Both the position numbers and the translations under genes were made by a program. DNA of 64,000 nucleotides from Rehmannia glutinosa (Eukaryota > Streptophyta > Magnoliopsida > Lamiales > Orobanchaceae), in assembly GCA_016081115.2 (NCBI GenBank), contig CM071935.1:28754075-28818074 (forward strand), read 5' to 3'. Below, piece by piece: positions 11,944 to 23,440 of the stretch. Each line of letters begins with the position of its first letter. The first letter of the stretch is position 1. Below the pieces are notes generated by a model, which saw only the letters and a program-made list of their open reading frames with translations, had not been told where the DNA came from and searched no databases.

Positions 11944-13522
11944 TGTTGGGAAATTATTTTGTAGATTTTGATGAATGCCATGTAAAATTTAGAATAGAAG
12001 TTGGCACCCCATTTTTGTTGTAAATTGCATTGTAATAGATAGGGCTGGTCGAGCTGAGTCAAGTCCGCTATGCCTGAACATACAAGAAGTCAACTAGAGA
12101 CAAAAAGGAAGACTCCGCTGTGAGGTAGCTGAGTATGGCAAAGAAGAGAAGATAGGAACTCGACTGACGATGCAGCTGAGATGCAGCTGAGTGAAGTATC
12201 AGTCAAGTCAACTCAAGATACCCAAGTCTCAAGTTGAAGTGACGGAAGAAGAGTCATCCAATGATTGGAAGTCGACTCAAGTCGCCGGGAAAGTCAAGGA
12301 AATGCGGTCAAGTCGAGATAATCGAAAGAGATCCGTTGTACGTAAATCAAGAGAATTACTTAAACAAGTAATACTTCCATACTACCTTTCTTGAAGTGCT
12401 CGACCCGAGAAGCGTGCAAGAGGAATAAACCATGGGAAATCGCACTGTGTCGAACACCGAAAAGTCAAGAATCATTAATACGAGGAAATGGAAATTCCAA
12501 GAACTGCAACAAGACAAGCCAACGACCACAAGTGACTTTCAAAAATAAGCTTATCTTTTCAATGGGCAGATTTTTGAAAGATCACTATAAAAGGCTAAGG
12601 AGTTTATTTGAAAAAAAAAACCTTGGTTACCTGAACCACGAACATTCAAGCAAACATTTGAACTGTAACCAAAAATATTCTCAAATCATTCAAGATCAAT
12701 CCTTAAGCCTACATTACGAAGGAAATCAATCCAACACTCACCTGTAAGGAAAGATAACTTCAATCAGTTGAAGAGGAAATTTTTGAAGAATCAAGGGGTC
12801 TACATTCCACGGAGGATTGTAGGAAGGTTCAAGGTCGAACCAGTCTCAAGTTTTTGGAGGGTTTTGTGATCAAATCCAAAAGCTTGAGCAAGTGGGTTGT
12901 AGTAGCAAGCGCAAAATTTGCCCTGTGAAGAAGTTGAGTCGCACGAGAAGCCATTTGTGTGACCAAGGCATCTCAGATCGAGTCCCAAAGGATCAAGTCA
13001 TTTTGTGTGATCAAGACTTGTATCTAGATCGTTAACCACTCGTATATTGATCAATACTTAGTGGATTCCTCCGGGGAGTTGGAGAAGAGAGGAGTAGAAG
13101 AATTACCCCATCTTCGAACCTCTATAAAAACTTATTGTGTCATTTACATTTCAAAGACTTTAATTTCTCGCATCTTATTTTTATATCTCATTTGATAAAC
13201 TTGCTATCCAATTGATAACCAAATCGAGTGCTAAAACCAAGTATTAAAACAAACTTAACCAAATTCAAGGTTGTTAAGTCTTCCGAAAACAAATCACAGT
13301 CGAGTTAAGTCTTTAGTCAAAACAATTTGAGTTATTCTATCAACAGCTCAGTCGAGTCTGATGAGTGACTAACTCTGCTGATTAACTAACCTAACTGTCC
13401 ATCACGGACACAGCTGTGAAGTATTAACTATGTATATTTAAAAGGACTAATTTAAAAAGCTGGTAAGGTTTATTCAACCCCCCTCCTTCTAAACCTTACA
13501 TTCACACCCCTTGGGACCTACA
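11944..13522 (+). repeat. Element A 3' LTR (1579 bp)
   Basis: Starts TGTTGGGAAATTA and ends CCTACA. Matches the 5' LTR at 1-1150 and the LTRs of B and C. It carries several CAGCTG-to-CA(A)TTTG type differences (12912-12920, 12952-12957, 13187-13194, 13323-13329). Confidence 0.94.
12586..12594 (+). promoter_or_regulatory. LTR TATA box, element A 3' LTR
   Basis: TATAAAAGG in the same context as at 219-227. In a 3' LTR this could drive read-out transcription into the antisense copy of element B. Confidence 0.5.
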
Positions 13523-13523
13523 T

Positions 13524-15635
13524 AGTGCATATTGGGTTTTGTGCTTGGGTGCATATGTGTGCTGATTATAGCTCTTTTTCATTGGTAATGACCTATGATG
13601 AGGTTGAGGTCTTTGCCACTTTGGCCTGTATCCCATAGGTCTTGGTTGATATCTCATTTGGTTATTCCAATCAGCCTGGCTTGGGTAGTTTCTACCATTT
13701 CCATCATGTGATTTACTTTGCTGAAATCTCTAGGGTTTTTGGCGGCTCTATTTGGATTTTACAGAGTATTTCCTATTTTGAGTCTGCTGATGGATTCTTC
13801 TGAATTTAGTTTAAGCTGTCATGTCAGCATACTCAGGTGGCTTCTTGTCTTTTCCCTTGTATCCAAAGCCAGCATGGTTATGATTTTTTTTGTGAATGGG
13901 TGTTGGTGCAACATATTGTGTTTTAGATTTGTCATTGCTTGAGGATCCTTTTTCCATAACCACTCTTGGGACTTGGGCATGCACAAAGGAATTAAATCCA
14001 ATGTCTGTCTTGTCATCACTTTCTTTTTGAATCATTATAAGCTCATCCAATGATTTGGATGCCTTAGTAAATGATGCAATCACATTCTTAAGACCATTTT
14101 TCCTCTTTTCTGTAGCAGCTAAGTGTGCTTGGATCTTTGCAATTTCAGCCTTCAGTTTTGTGTTCTCATCATCTATATGACTTAGAGTACTTAGCTCCTT
14201 AGTCAGCTGTGAGTTTTGGCGTTTAAGCTGGCTGTTTTCCTCATTTAGAAGTGTATGTGAGATTTTTATGTGCTCAAAATCTTTCACCATTTTGCCAATA
14301 GAGTCATAAAGATCTGTGGGTGATGAAGTGTTTGTGTCACTATCACTATCACTTGAATTAGAATGAGATGAGTTAGAGTGTACCTCATCTTCTTGATCTT
14401 TGGAGTCTTGTTCTTTGGCCATGAGGCATATCAAAGCCTCTTCCTTTATATCACTAGAGTAGTCAGCTTCACTACTACCTGACTTTGTTGGTTCCTTGCA
14501 CTTGGTTGTTTCAGTAGTCTCAGCAGCCAACAAGGCTTTTTTCTTTTCTTGTCTTCTTTCCCTGAAGACTTTTCTTTCCTCTTCATTTTTGTACTTGTTG
14601 ACTGGTGGATAAGGACAGTCAACAACAAAGTGTCCTGGTTGCCTGCAATTCCAACACAGATTCTCAACCCTCTATAAAAGCTCTTTCAACTCTCTGGTTA
14701 TCAACTCTCTGATACTCAGTTCTTTGATGTTCAGCTCTTTTGGGTGGTCTGTCCTCTCTTGCTTTGAAAGGTGTTGAGTGTCTTCTTGATGATTTACCCT
14801 TATTTCTTTCGTAGTTCTAATTGAAGAACTTATTTAATTTTTTCTCACCATCAGGGCAATCTCTTCATGGTCTATGGTTTTCTTGGATTCAGCTCTCTTT
14901 GTTTCACCAGCCATGAGTGCAGCTGTCTTAGGTACAACTGTCTCTTCTTGTTCTTTTCTTCTCAGCTCAAACTCATATGCTTTAAGATCAGAGAACAATT
15001 CATGATTTGATGTCCTGGTGAGATCCATGGAGTGTCTCGGTGCCATAACCTTCATTTCCAACTCAGCTCGGAGAGACCTCAGGATTTTCATACACATCTC
15101 CTTTTGTGTATATTCCTTCCCTAGAGTTGAGAGCTCAATGGTGATCTCTGTGAATTTTGCATTCATCTGATCCAGACTTTCACCTGCAATCATTTTAAAT
15201 TTTCAAACTTTTGAACAGCAACAGTTAATTTATTTTCTTTGATTTGATCAGACCCTTCACAAATCAAGGTAAGTTTTTCCCAAATCTCTTTAGTCGTTGT
15301 ACAAGATTTAACTTTATTAAACATAGACTTATCAAGAGTTTTATAAAGTATATATTTGGCAACATTATCAAGGTTGTATCTCTTTCGATCATCATTTGTC
15401 CATTCACAACGTGGTTTGTCCACCATGGCAGGTCTAGGCTCTGCAGGTGCATCTTCTCCTTCAGCAGGAGCTGCCCTTCTTATAGTTGTATTGGCCTTTA
15501 AGATTTGTAGTGGCCCATCCTCAATCACTAGCCACATCTCATCATGTAGGGTTGATAGATGAGCCTGCATACGTATTTTTCAATCATCAAATTCTTCCAC
15601 AGTGACCATAGAAATGCGAGTTAGATTTGCTTCAT
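13524..15635 (-). pseudogene. Element B gag
   Basis: ATG at 15635-15633 (MEANLTRIS). The conserved gag core is readable in two pieces: 15570-15190 (..QAHLSTLHDEMWLVIEDGP.. YILYKTLDKSMFNKVKSC) and 15193-14834 (..EYTQKEMCMKILRSL.. SNHELFSDLKAYEFELRRK). A zinc knuckle, CWNCRQPGHFVVDCP, is intact in pattern near 14665-14620. Then an open stretch of 240 codons (14533-13811) covers the acidic Ser/Asp region, the coiled coil and the basic GYKGKDKK tail. This is the cleanest version of the gag C-terminal half in the window. Breaks: an in-frame stop near 15590 (DD-stop-KIRMQ), two stops before 15193 and loss of frame near 14830. Confidence 0.85.
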
Positions 15636-15741
15636 GATAATAACTTTACTTTTGAAATAAAATCTTTAAGAACTCAAGTGTTCATTCTTTGAAAAAGAAT
15701 GAGATCTAGTTCAGTAACCAGTACGGAAGGCTCAATGAACC

Positions 15742-15757
15742 AACCGCTCTGATACCA
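15742..15757 (-). other. Primer binding site, element B
   Basis: Minus-strand TGGTATCAGAGCGGTT, identical to the sites of A and C, two bases from the LTR end. Confidence 0.9.
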
Positions 15758-15759
15758 CT

Positions 15760-17273
15760 TGTAGGTCCCAATGGGTGATCTGTAAGGTTTAGAAGGGGGT
15801 TGAATAACTTTACTGACTTTCTGATTTAGTCCTTTTAAAATATATTCAGAGTTAACTCAAATCAGCTACGTCCATGAGGGATAGCTAGGTTGGCTTACAT
15901 GGTAACTGAATCAGCTACGTCCTTGAGGGATAGCTAGGTTGGCTTACACAGCGAAGTTACCCACTCAACAGACTCGACTGAGTTGTTGATAGTATAACCA
16001 AGTTGTTTTCAACTAACACTTAGAAATTCAGTTTATTTGGTTTTGTCAGCGGAAAATTTTTCACCCTTATGATTTTTAAGCACGTTTTTCAACACTTATT
16101 TTACCAATGGTTATTATCAGCAGACTTAAGCAAGTTTAACTTATCAGCAGATATAAGTAAAGCAATAAATAAAGTATGCTAAAAAGTAAATAGACACTAG
16201 CAGTTTTAGAGTGGTTCGAGGATAAGGTAATTCCTCTAGTCCACTCTTCTCCAACTCTAGAGGAATCTACTAAGTAACTTTGACTTGGTTACAAAGCAGT
16301 TATGCAGTACGAGTCAGCTTTGGTCACTCAGTCTGCTGCTCCTACGACTCAGCTTCTTCACAAGACAGTTATCATGTTACTTTAGCCTCCTTCAAACCCT
16401 TGGGCTTGATCGCTTAGTCCTCCAACAGGTTCAAAGCAACCGTTCGATCTGGAACCTTACTATTTCTCCTTCAACCTTGGAAAGTAGACCCCTTTGTTCT
16501 TGAAAATGGTTTTTTCTCTTCAACTGATGAAGTAATCTTTCCTTCACTGAGTGTGTTGGATTGATTTCCTTCGAAGTTAGGCTTGAGGGTTTCTTTGAAA
16601 AGCTTGAGTGATTTTTGCAGGTTATCGCTTGATTGCTTGTATGCTTTTTTGTAGATTGGGTAACCTTCTCTCACTTGCTTCCGCAATCTTTTGTAGTGTA
16701 CATTTGAACATATGTCCATTGAAGAGATAGACATTATTTTCAAATCACACTCGTAGGTTGTTGGCTTATCTTGTCTTGCAGCATTGATGTAGATCGTACC
16801 ATGGATTAATTGCTCTGCAACCTTTCCTTAATCTCTACAGGTTTTCAGGTACATCTCATTGGTTCCTTGCTTTTTGCACTCTTTTAGCAAAATAACTTTA
16901 TTGGCACATGCCTATTTCCAGCAAAACCTTGACTTGTCTTGACAACGGATCACTTTCAGCTTTCTTCAAGTCTTGTCTGTTGCATTTGACATTCAATTCC
17001 AATTATTTTGGAACGACTTAGATGTCAGTCAGTTGACTGAGCCAGCTTTTCTGACACTTGACTTAGTCTTCACTTTACTTTACAAAGCTGACACACAGTT
17101 GGGTCTTCACTTCAATCTTCAGTCGAGTCTTGCAATCTTCAACTTAGCTAACTTCAACTCACCTTAAACAACCATATCTATTACAAGTTGAATTACATAG
17201 AAAATGGGGTGCCAACTTCATATTCTAAGTTTTACATGATATCATCAAAATCTGTATATAAACTTTCCCAACA
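15760..17273 (-). repeat. Element B 5' LTR (1514 bp)
   Basis: On the minus strand it starts TGTTGGGAAAGTTTATATAC at 17273 and ends GGGACCTACA at 15760. It shares the family's LTR landmarks but is clearly more diverged than the LTRs of A and C, as expected for the older, interrupted element. Confidence 0.9.
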
Positions 17274-17278
17274 ATATT

Positions 17279-18009
17279 TTTATCTTACATCCAATCACAG
17301 TTTCAAAAAAATTCACTACATTTCAAAAATATTTGTTCACCACTATTCACTTTAAAACTGAAAATGAATGGACTGAAATCACATCCAATCACAACCATTA
17401 ATTTCGTCCACAATCTTATAAATAACTAATGTTTTCAATTTTTTCCTCATTTTGGCAATGAAAAGCGTAAAATCTCATCGTTAACATATTATTTCTTTTT
17501 TAGTTAGGGATGAAAAACTGAAATAATTGTTGCTAAAATGAATTTATTTTGATTTTATTATTACTATAGTTTTATTATAAAATGTTAGGGACGGAGATGG
17601 GCATGTTGTAACAAAAGTGTAAAAACTATATAATTTATTTAAATTACATTTTTGTCATTATTTTAGCAACAAAAAAGGCTTTTTGCCACTAGCAAAATAT
17701 TTTAATTATGTCATTTGGCGATGACGGTCTAATGTTTCATCAATAAACTTTACTTATAGTGGCGAAACTCCCACTTCGCTGAAATTGTCACTGTTTTCAA
17801 GCCTTTTTTGTAGTATCTTATGCTCATATATTCTAAAATTCTACAGAAGATTTATTTAAAGAGTTACTCAACATTACATACACACTAGTCATTCTATGGT
17901 GGATCATACGTCGCACAATAATCCATTATATGATTTTTTTTTTCAATGTTAATTTCCTTAATTTAATAGTGCTTAAATTAAGTACTTGGTCTCATCTACT
18001 AGTATTTAG
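17279..18009. other. AT-rich intergenic DNA with a possible CACTA-type end
   Basis: No gene seen. Near 17801-17815 the string GCCTTTTTTGTAGTA reads TACTACAAAAAAGGC on the other strand. It is close to the CACTACAAAAAA termini of plant CACTA transposons and lies next to short GGCGAAAC-type subterminal words. No opposite end or target duplication was found, so this is weak. Confidence 0.35.
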
Positions 18010-18245
18010 TAGAGCTGTCAAATGGGTGGTCGAATTGGTTCGATGCCAGACCATCGGGTCAAAGAAAAAATTGGGTCTCCACTTTGGAGGCCCAAGCCAT
18101 GAAAATACAAATGAAAAATTAGATTGGTCGAGACCCAGAATTTTGGGATAGATCCCTCTTTTGGGCTTACAATATTAATGTCCGGCCCGACTCTATCATT
18201 GGGTCAGTTAGCGGGGCCATCGGATCCAGCTAATTTTGACAGTCT
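18010..18245. mobile_element. Possible small hAT-like MITE
   Basis: The left end TAGAGCTGTCAAA and the right end TTTTGACAGTCT are inverted partners, with GGGTC/GACCC-rich subterminal sequence. The flanks GTATTTAG and CTTATTAG agree at six of eight bases, which could be a decayed 8-bp target duplication of a hAT element. Confidence 0.4.
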
Positions 18246-18479
18246 TCTTATTAGACGTGAGATTAATGGTTCAATTTATCCCTTCCCTCCCTATTTGTAA
18301 ATATTTGAATTTGCTCAAAAGAAATATTTCAATAAAAATATTGTACTTGAAAATGTGACAGTGACTTTCCTGCATGCCATGTGGCACTAGTACATAATGC
18401 CACAATGGACTTAAAAAGAAGAATTAAAACAATAAACAATATATCCATTTTAAGCCATTCATAACTTGAACCAACCAAT

Positions 18480-18488
18480 TTTATTGTT
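18480..18488. repeat. 9-bp target duplication, left
   Basis: TTTATTGTT, identical to 19284-19292 on the other side of the MITE at 18489-19283. Nine bases is the typical length for Mutator-like elements. Confidence 0.85.
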
Positions 18489-18953
18489 GAGGAAATTACA
18501 CTAAACCCTATGTACTATTCGTGTTTTTATACTTTACCATATAAACTATTTTTTGTTACATTTTACCATATGAACTATGTAAATTTTTGCACTTTGCCCT
18601 ATGTGGACAATTTTGCCCCTAAATTTTATTTTTCTTAGAATAATAAAAATAGTTCATTCTGGTCATCAGGCCTATCATGTTACTGTATATAAAATAATAT
18701 TTTCTTAAATTCATAACTTGTTTCAACGAAATGCTGCTAGGTATTCTTAGTCGATTTTTGCGTTGCTCATCACACGTACAGTTTTACGACAGCTCCTCAC
18801 ACTTAACCTTAATAGGCATATATAATTACTGCTCCTCACACGTACAGTTTTACGACAGCTCCTCACATATCAAAAAATTACTGCTAAAAGAAAAATCGCC
18901 ACTAACTTAAGACATAACGACCAATCTTAAGTATTTGTTACTAACCAATTAAA

Positions 18954-18985
<32 letters not shown>

Positions 18986-19283
18986 AATCAATTAGTGGTG
19001 AAAATATTTATAACTAACCAAGAATACTCAACTATATTTCAGTCTAACAATGTATGGATTTAAGAAGTTATTATTTTTTTATACAAAAGCATGATGGGTT
19101 GGATATGATCGTTTTGAATTATTTTTATTATTTTAAGAAAAATAAAATTTTATGGGTAAAACTGTCCACATAGAACAAAGTGCAAAAATTTGCGTAGTTC
19201 ATGTGGTAAAAATGTAACAAAAATAGTTTATATGGTAAAGTTTAAAAACACGAATAGTACAGGGGGTTTAGTAAAATTTCCTC
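18489..19283. mobile_element. Mutator-like MITE with long terminal inverted repeats (795 bp)
   Basis: The ends GAGGAAATTACACTAAACCC and (minus strand) GAGGAAATTTTACTAAACCC start inverted repeats that stay alignable for about 200 bases each, and weakly to the centre. The element is essentially one hairpin around a TA microsatellite. It is flanked by a perfect 9-bp duplication (TTTATTGTT). There is no coding capacity, so it must have been moved in trans. The left arm also has a ~63-base tandem duplication (CACACGTACAGTTTTACGAC at about 18772 and 18838). Confidence 0.88.
18952..18980. repeat. TA microsatellite
   Basis: About 14 TA units at the apex of the MITE inverted repeat. Confidence 0.85.
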
Positions 19284-19292
19284 TTTATTGTT
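19284..19292. repeat. 9-bp target duplication, right
   Basis: TTTATTGTT, identical to 18480-18488. Confidence 0.85.
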
Positions 19293-20107
19293 TGTCTTCT
19301 AAAGTTTCGTAGCCAAAGGGTATATAAACTACAAAGTAACAAAATAGTGATTTTGATGAATTTGAGATTGACAAATTGAATAAATCTATAAACTCAATGA
19401 TTATTATTTTCCAGAAATGACGTTAATATATTTGAGCAAGTATCATGTGAGACTGTCTTACAAATTTAAATTCATGAAACGGATTTAACACATTTACAAA
19501 TTAAAACTAGTTAGATTCAATTAAATTCAAATGGGTTAGCTAATCAACCTTATATACTAAATGAAAAAATAAATTCAAGTATTCTATTTATACAATCTAG
19601 TTTTTTTTCCATAAATCAAAGATTCTACAAAGTTTAGTTTAATCTAAAAGGTAAATAATAATCTAAAAAATCAAAGCTTCTATCTTTGCAATCTATAAAT
19701 ATAATCTAAAAAATAAACTACTCTAAAAAATAGAAGAGCAGAAATTCTATATATACAGTTAATTATAATATAAAAGGTAAATAATAATCCAAAAATTAAA
19801 TCATATATCTAACAATCTAAATAATTTATCTATATATAAAATTAGCACAATTAACTAAGTGATTCTTTAACAATGTAATTAAAAATTGAAAATCCATGTA
19901 ATATTTTCAAGCTAAAACATAAAAAAGAAAGAAAAAGCTCCAATTTAATAAAAACCCATGTAGCTTCCGAGTGTTTTTCTAGTATAGGTTATTTTAGGAT
20001 GCATCTCACGAAATTAATACGTGAGACTGTCTCATATGAATTTTTGTTAAAAAAAGTTATTTTATTTTTTATCTTGTATTTCATTCTTTGAACTCGGGAC
20101 GAGATCA
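19293..20107. other. AT-rich intergenic DNA
   Basis: No gene. Two palindrome-like words, GTGAGACTGTCTTAC (about 19449) and GTGAGACTGTCTCAT (about 20022), lie some 570 bases apart. Such words are common at ends of small plant repeats, but no target duplication was found. Confidence 0.4.
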
Positions 20108-20512
20108 AACATTTTTGGCTAATTTATCAAAATAAACTTATTTTAAAATCTATTTAGCAAACTAATGCCAAAGAAAAAATAATTAATAATAGAGGTGAAA
20201 ACAGAGTTCCAAACTCTATTTTCCCAATTTTTTTTTTAAATTTTAGAAAACAGAGTTCATAACTCTGTTTTCTTATTTATTTTTTTTAATTAATTTTTTG
20301 AGAAAACAAATTTGGGGAATCTGTTTTCTCTTCTGTTTTTTAATTAATTTTCAAAAATATTTTATTTAAAAAAATAATTTAATTAGATTTTTACTTTACA
20401 AATTTGAAAGTACATATACTATTTTTGGGATAAGTACAACTGATTTTTTATCAAAATTTCAAAAATACTGGAATTGAGAATGAATTTAAAAACATAATTG
20501 AAATAGGAAACA

Positions 20513-22068
20513 TGTTGGGAAATTAATTTTTAGATTTTGATGAATGTCATGTAAAACTTAGAATAGAAAGTTGGCACCCCATTTTTGTTGTAAATTGCAT
20601 TGTAATAGATAGGGCTGGTCGAGCTGAGTTAAGTCAGCTATGCCTGAACATGCAAGAAGTCAACTGGAGACTAAAAGGAAGATTCCGCTTTGAGCGGTGA
20701 GTGTGGCAAAGAAGAGAAGACAGAACTCGACTAAAGGTGAGATGAGATGCGGTGAGTGAAGTGTCGGTCAAGTCAACTCAAGATAGCCAAGTCTCAAGTT
20801 GAAGTGACGGATGTGTCATCAATGATTGGAAGTCGACTCAAGTCACCTGGGGAAGTCAAGGAAATGTAGTCAAGTCGAGGCAACTGAAAGAGATCCGTTA
20901 CACAGAAGTCAAGAGAATTACTTAAACAAGTAATACTTCCATACTGCCTTTCCTAAAGTGCTCAGTCCTAGAAGCGTGCAAAAGGAATAAACCAATGGGA
21001 AGATCGCACTGTGTCGAACTCGAAAAAGTCAAGAATCATTCATACGAGGAAATGTCAATTCCAAGGACTGCAACAAGTCAAGCCAACGACCACAAGTGTC
21101 TTTTGAAAATTAGCATATCTCTTCAACGGGCAAATTTTCAAAAGAACACTATAAAAGGCTAAGGATTTTATTTGAGAAAAGGGTTACCCTTGTTACCTGG
21201 AACTTTCAAGCTATTATTCAAACTATAACCTACTCAAATCATTCAAGTTCAATCCTCAAGCCTACATTACGAAGGAAATCAATCCAACACTCACCTGTGA
21301 AGGAAAGATGACTTCAATCAGTTGAAGAGGAAACATTTGAAGATTTAAGGGGTCTACTTTCCACGGAGGATTGTAGAAGGGTTCAAGGTCGAACCAGTCT
21401 CAAGTTTTTGGAGGGCTTCGTGATCAAATCCATGAAGCTTGAGCAAGTGAGCTGTAGTAGCAAGGCAGCTGCCCTGTGAAGAAGCTAAGTCGTACGAGAA
21501 GCCAATGTGTGACCAAGGCATCTCCAGACTGAGTCCCAAAAGATCAAGTCAGTTGTGTGATCAAGACTTGCATCTGGACTGATTACCACTTTGTATACTG
21601 ATCAATACTTAGTGGATTCCACCAGGAGTTGGAGAAGAGAGGATTAGAAGAATTACCGCATCTTCGAACCTCTATAAAAATTTATTGTATCATTTACATT
21701 TCAGCACTTTAATTTCTGCATATTACTTTAATATCTGCTGATAAATTTGCTATCCAATTGATAATCAACAAAGTGCTAAAACCAAGTATTAAAACAAACT
21801 TAACCAAATTCAAGGGTGTTAAGTCTTCCGCTGAAAACATATAACAGTCGAGTTAAGTCTTTAGTCAAAACAGCTGAGTTATTCTATCAACAGCTCAGTC
21901 GAGTCTGTTGAGTGACTAACTCTACTGATTAACTAACTTAGCCGTCCATCAAGGACTCAGATGTGAAGTATTAACTCTGAACGTTTTAAAAGGACTAAAT
22001 TGAAAAGTTGGTAAGGTTTATTCAACCCCCCCTTCTAAACCTTACACTCACACCCCTTGGTACCTACA
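20513..22068 (+). repeat. Element C 5' LTR (1556 bp)
   Basis: Ends GGTACCTACA before the primer site. Very similar to the LTR at 32702-34262; many of the visible differences fall at CAG/CTG triplets. Confidence 0.95.
21150..21158 (+). promoter_or_regulatory. LTR TATA box, element C 5' LTR
   Basis: TATAAAAGG in the same conserved context as in A. Confidence 0.6.
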
Positions 22069-22070
22069 AG

Positions 22071-22086
22071 TGGTATCAGAGCGGTT
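22071..22086 (+). other. Primer binding site, element C
   Basis: TGGTATCAGAGCGGTT, two bases after the LTR, complementary to initiator Met tRNA. Confidence 0.92.
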
Positions 22087-22194
22087 GGTTCATTGAGCCT
22101 TCCGCACTGGTTACTGAACTAGATCTCCAAATTTTTCAAAGCTTGCTTTAGCACTTGATCTTTCAAAACTCTTTTATTCAGCAAAGTTATTATC

Positions 22195-23440
22195 ATGGAA
22201 GCAAATTTGACACGCATCCCTATGTTCACTATTCAGGAATTTGATGACTGGAAAATTCGTATGCAGGCTCATTATCAGCATTACACGATGAAATGTGGAT
22301 AGTGATAGAAGATGGGCCACTCCAAATCTTAAAAGTGAACACATTTGCAAGGAGAGCCGCAATGAAGGAGAGAAGAGGATGTTGCTCCCGGACCCGGCTA
22401 TGGTTGAAAAACCAAGAGTTTGAATGGACAAATGATGACGAGGAAAAGATATAACCTGGACAATGTGGCCAAGGACATTCTTTACAAAACCTTGGACAAA
22501 GCCATGTTCAACAAAGTCAAATCATGCAAAATGGCAAAAGAAATTTGGGACAAGCTAACCTTGATTTGTGAAGGCTCAGAGCAAATCAAGGAAAATAAAC
22601 TATCTATTGCTATACAGAAATTTGAAAATTTCAAGATGCTTGTAGGAGAAACCTTGGATCAACTGGATGCTCGGTTCACAGAAATTACCAATGAGCTATA
22701 TGCACTTGGAAAAGAATATACACAGAAGGAAATGTGTATGAAGATTCTAAGAAGTCTCCCATCTGAGTGGGAAATAAAAGTGGCCCTGAGACACTCTATG
22801 GACCTATCAAAGACATCCAACCATGAGCTATTCTCATATCTCAAAGCCTACGAATTTGAGCTGAGAAGAAAAGACCAACAGGAGACAGCTGTGCCCAAAA
22901 CAGCTGCTCTAATAGTTAAGGATGGTAAAAGAGCTGAGGTCAAGGAAGTCATTGACCAAGAGGAGATTGTCCTGATGGTTAAAAGGTTTAACAAATTCTT
23001 CAACAAGAATTACAAAAGAGGCAAAGGTGAATCCTCCAGAAGACACTCAGCTCCCTCCAAGTCAAGGGAAGATAGACCAACCAAGAGAGCAGAGCATCAA
23101 AGGATTGAGTATCAAAGAGCTGACAATCCAAGGGTGGAAAGAACTGATCAAAAGGTTGAAAATTTATGCTGGAACTACAGGCAACCCGGTCACTATGCCA
23201 TTGAATGCCCATATCCTGTAGTCAACAAATACAGGGATGAAGAGGAAAGAAAAGTCTTCAGAGAAAGAAGACAAGAGAAGAAAAAGGAAATGTTAGCTGC
23301 ATAGACTGTTGAGACAGTCAAGTCAAAAGACACAGCAGACTCGGAGAGTAGTGAAGCTGACTACTCAAGTGACTCTGAAGAAGAAGCCTTGATCTGTCTA
23401 ATGTACAAAGAACAAGACCAACCTGACCAAGAAGATGAGG
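22195..23440 (+). pseudogene. Element C gag, shortened at its 3' end
   Basis: ATG at 22195 (MEANLTRIPMFTIQEFDDW). The frame breaks between 22270 and 22430. A 294-codon open stretch (22420-23304) then covers most of the capsid-like core (DNVAKDILYKTLDKAMFNKVKSC, ..EYTQKEMCMKILRSLPSEW). The zinc knuckle reads CWNYRQPGHYAIEC: the second cysteine is tyrosine, so the motif is CX2Y rather than CX2C and probably cannot bind zinc normally. After TAG 23302-23304 the acidic region continues (DSESSEADYSSDSEEEALICL) to DQEDEV. It then jumps directly into protease sequence, missing the coiled-coil and basic linker present in A, B and D. Confidence 0.87.

Larger units (their letters stand above)
1..13522 (+). 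mobile_element. Element A: SIRE/Maximus-type Ty1/copia retrotransposon, 5' end cut by window
   Basis: Order seen: partial 5' LTR, initiator-Met-tRNA primer site, gag, protease, integrase, RT, RNase H (copia order, integrase before RT), a long extra ORF, polypurine tract and a 3' LTR. The 3' LTR begins TGTTGGGAAATTA and ends ACCTACA. An extra ORF downstream of pol, ~1.5-kb LTRs and >12 kb length are known traits of the SIRE/Maximus lineage. The five bases after the 3' end (TAGTG, 13523-13527) should be one copy of the target duplication; the other lies left of the window. The flanking DNA at 13523 continues as gag of a related element on the other strand, so A is a nested insertion. Coding regions carry many stops and frameshifts. 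Confidence 0.93.
13523..17273 (-). mobile_element. Element B: SIRE-type copia, 5' part on minus strand, interrupted by A
   Basis: Read on the minus strand: 5' LTR (17273 down to 15760), initiator-Met primer site, and gag down to 13523. There the sequence stops abruptly at the end of A's LTR. The gag point reached equals about position 3100 of A (the linker before protease), so the rest of B should lie left of the window beyond A. The five bases outside its LTR are ATATT (17274-17278), the expected target-duplication copy. Confidence 0.9.

Noticed and set aside
18760..18880. CRISPR-like array (two copies of CACACGTACAGTTTTACGAC)
   Set aside because: Only two units, inside a plant MITE arm; a simple tandem duplication.
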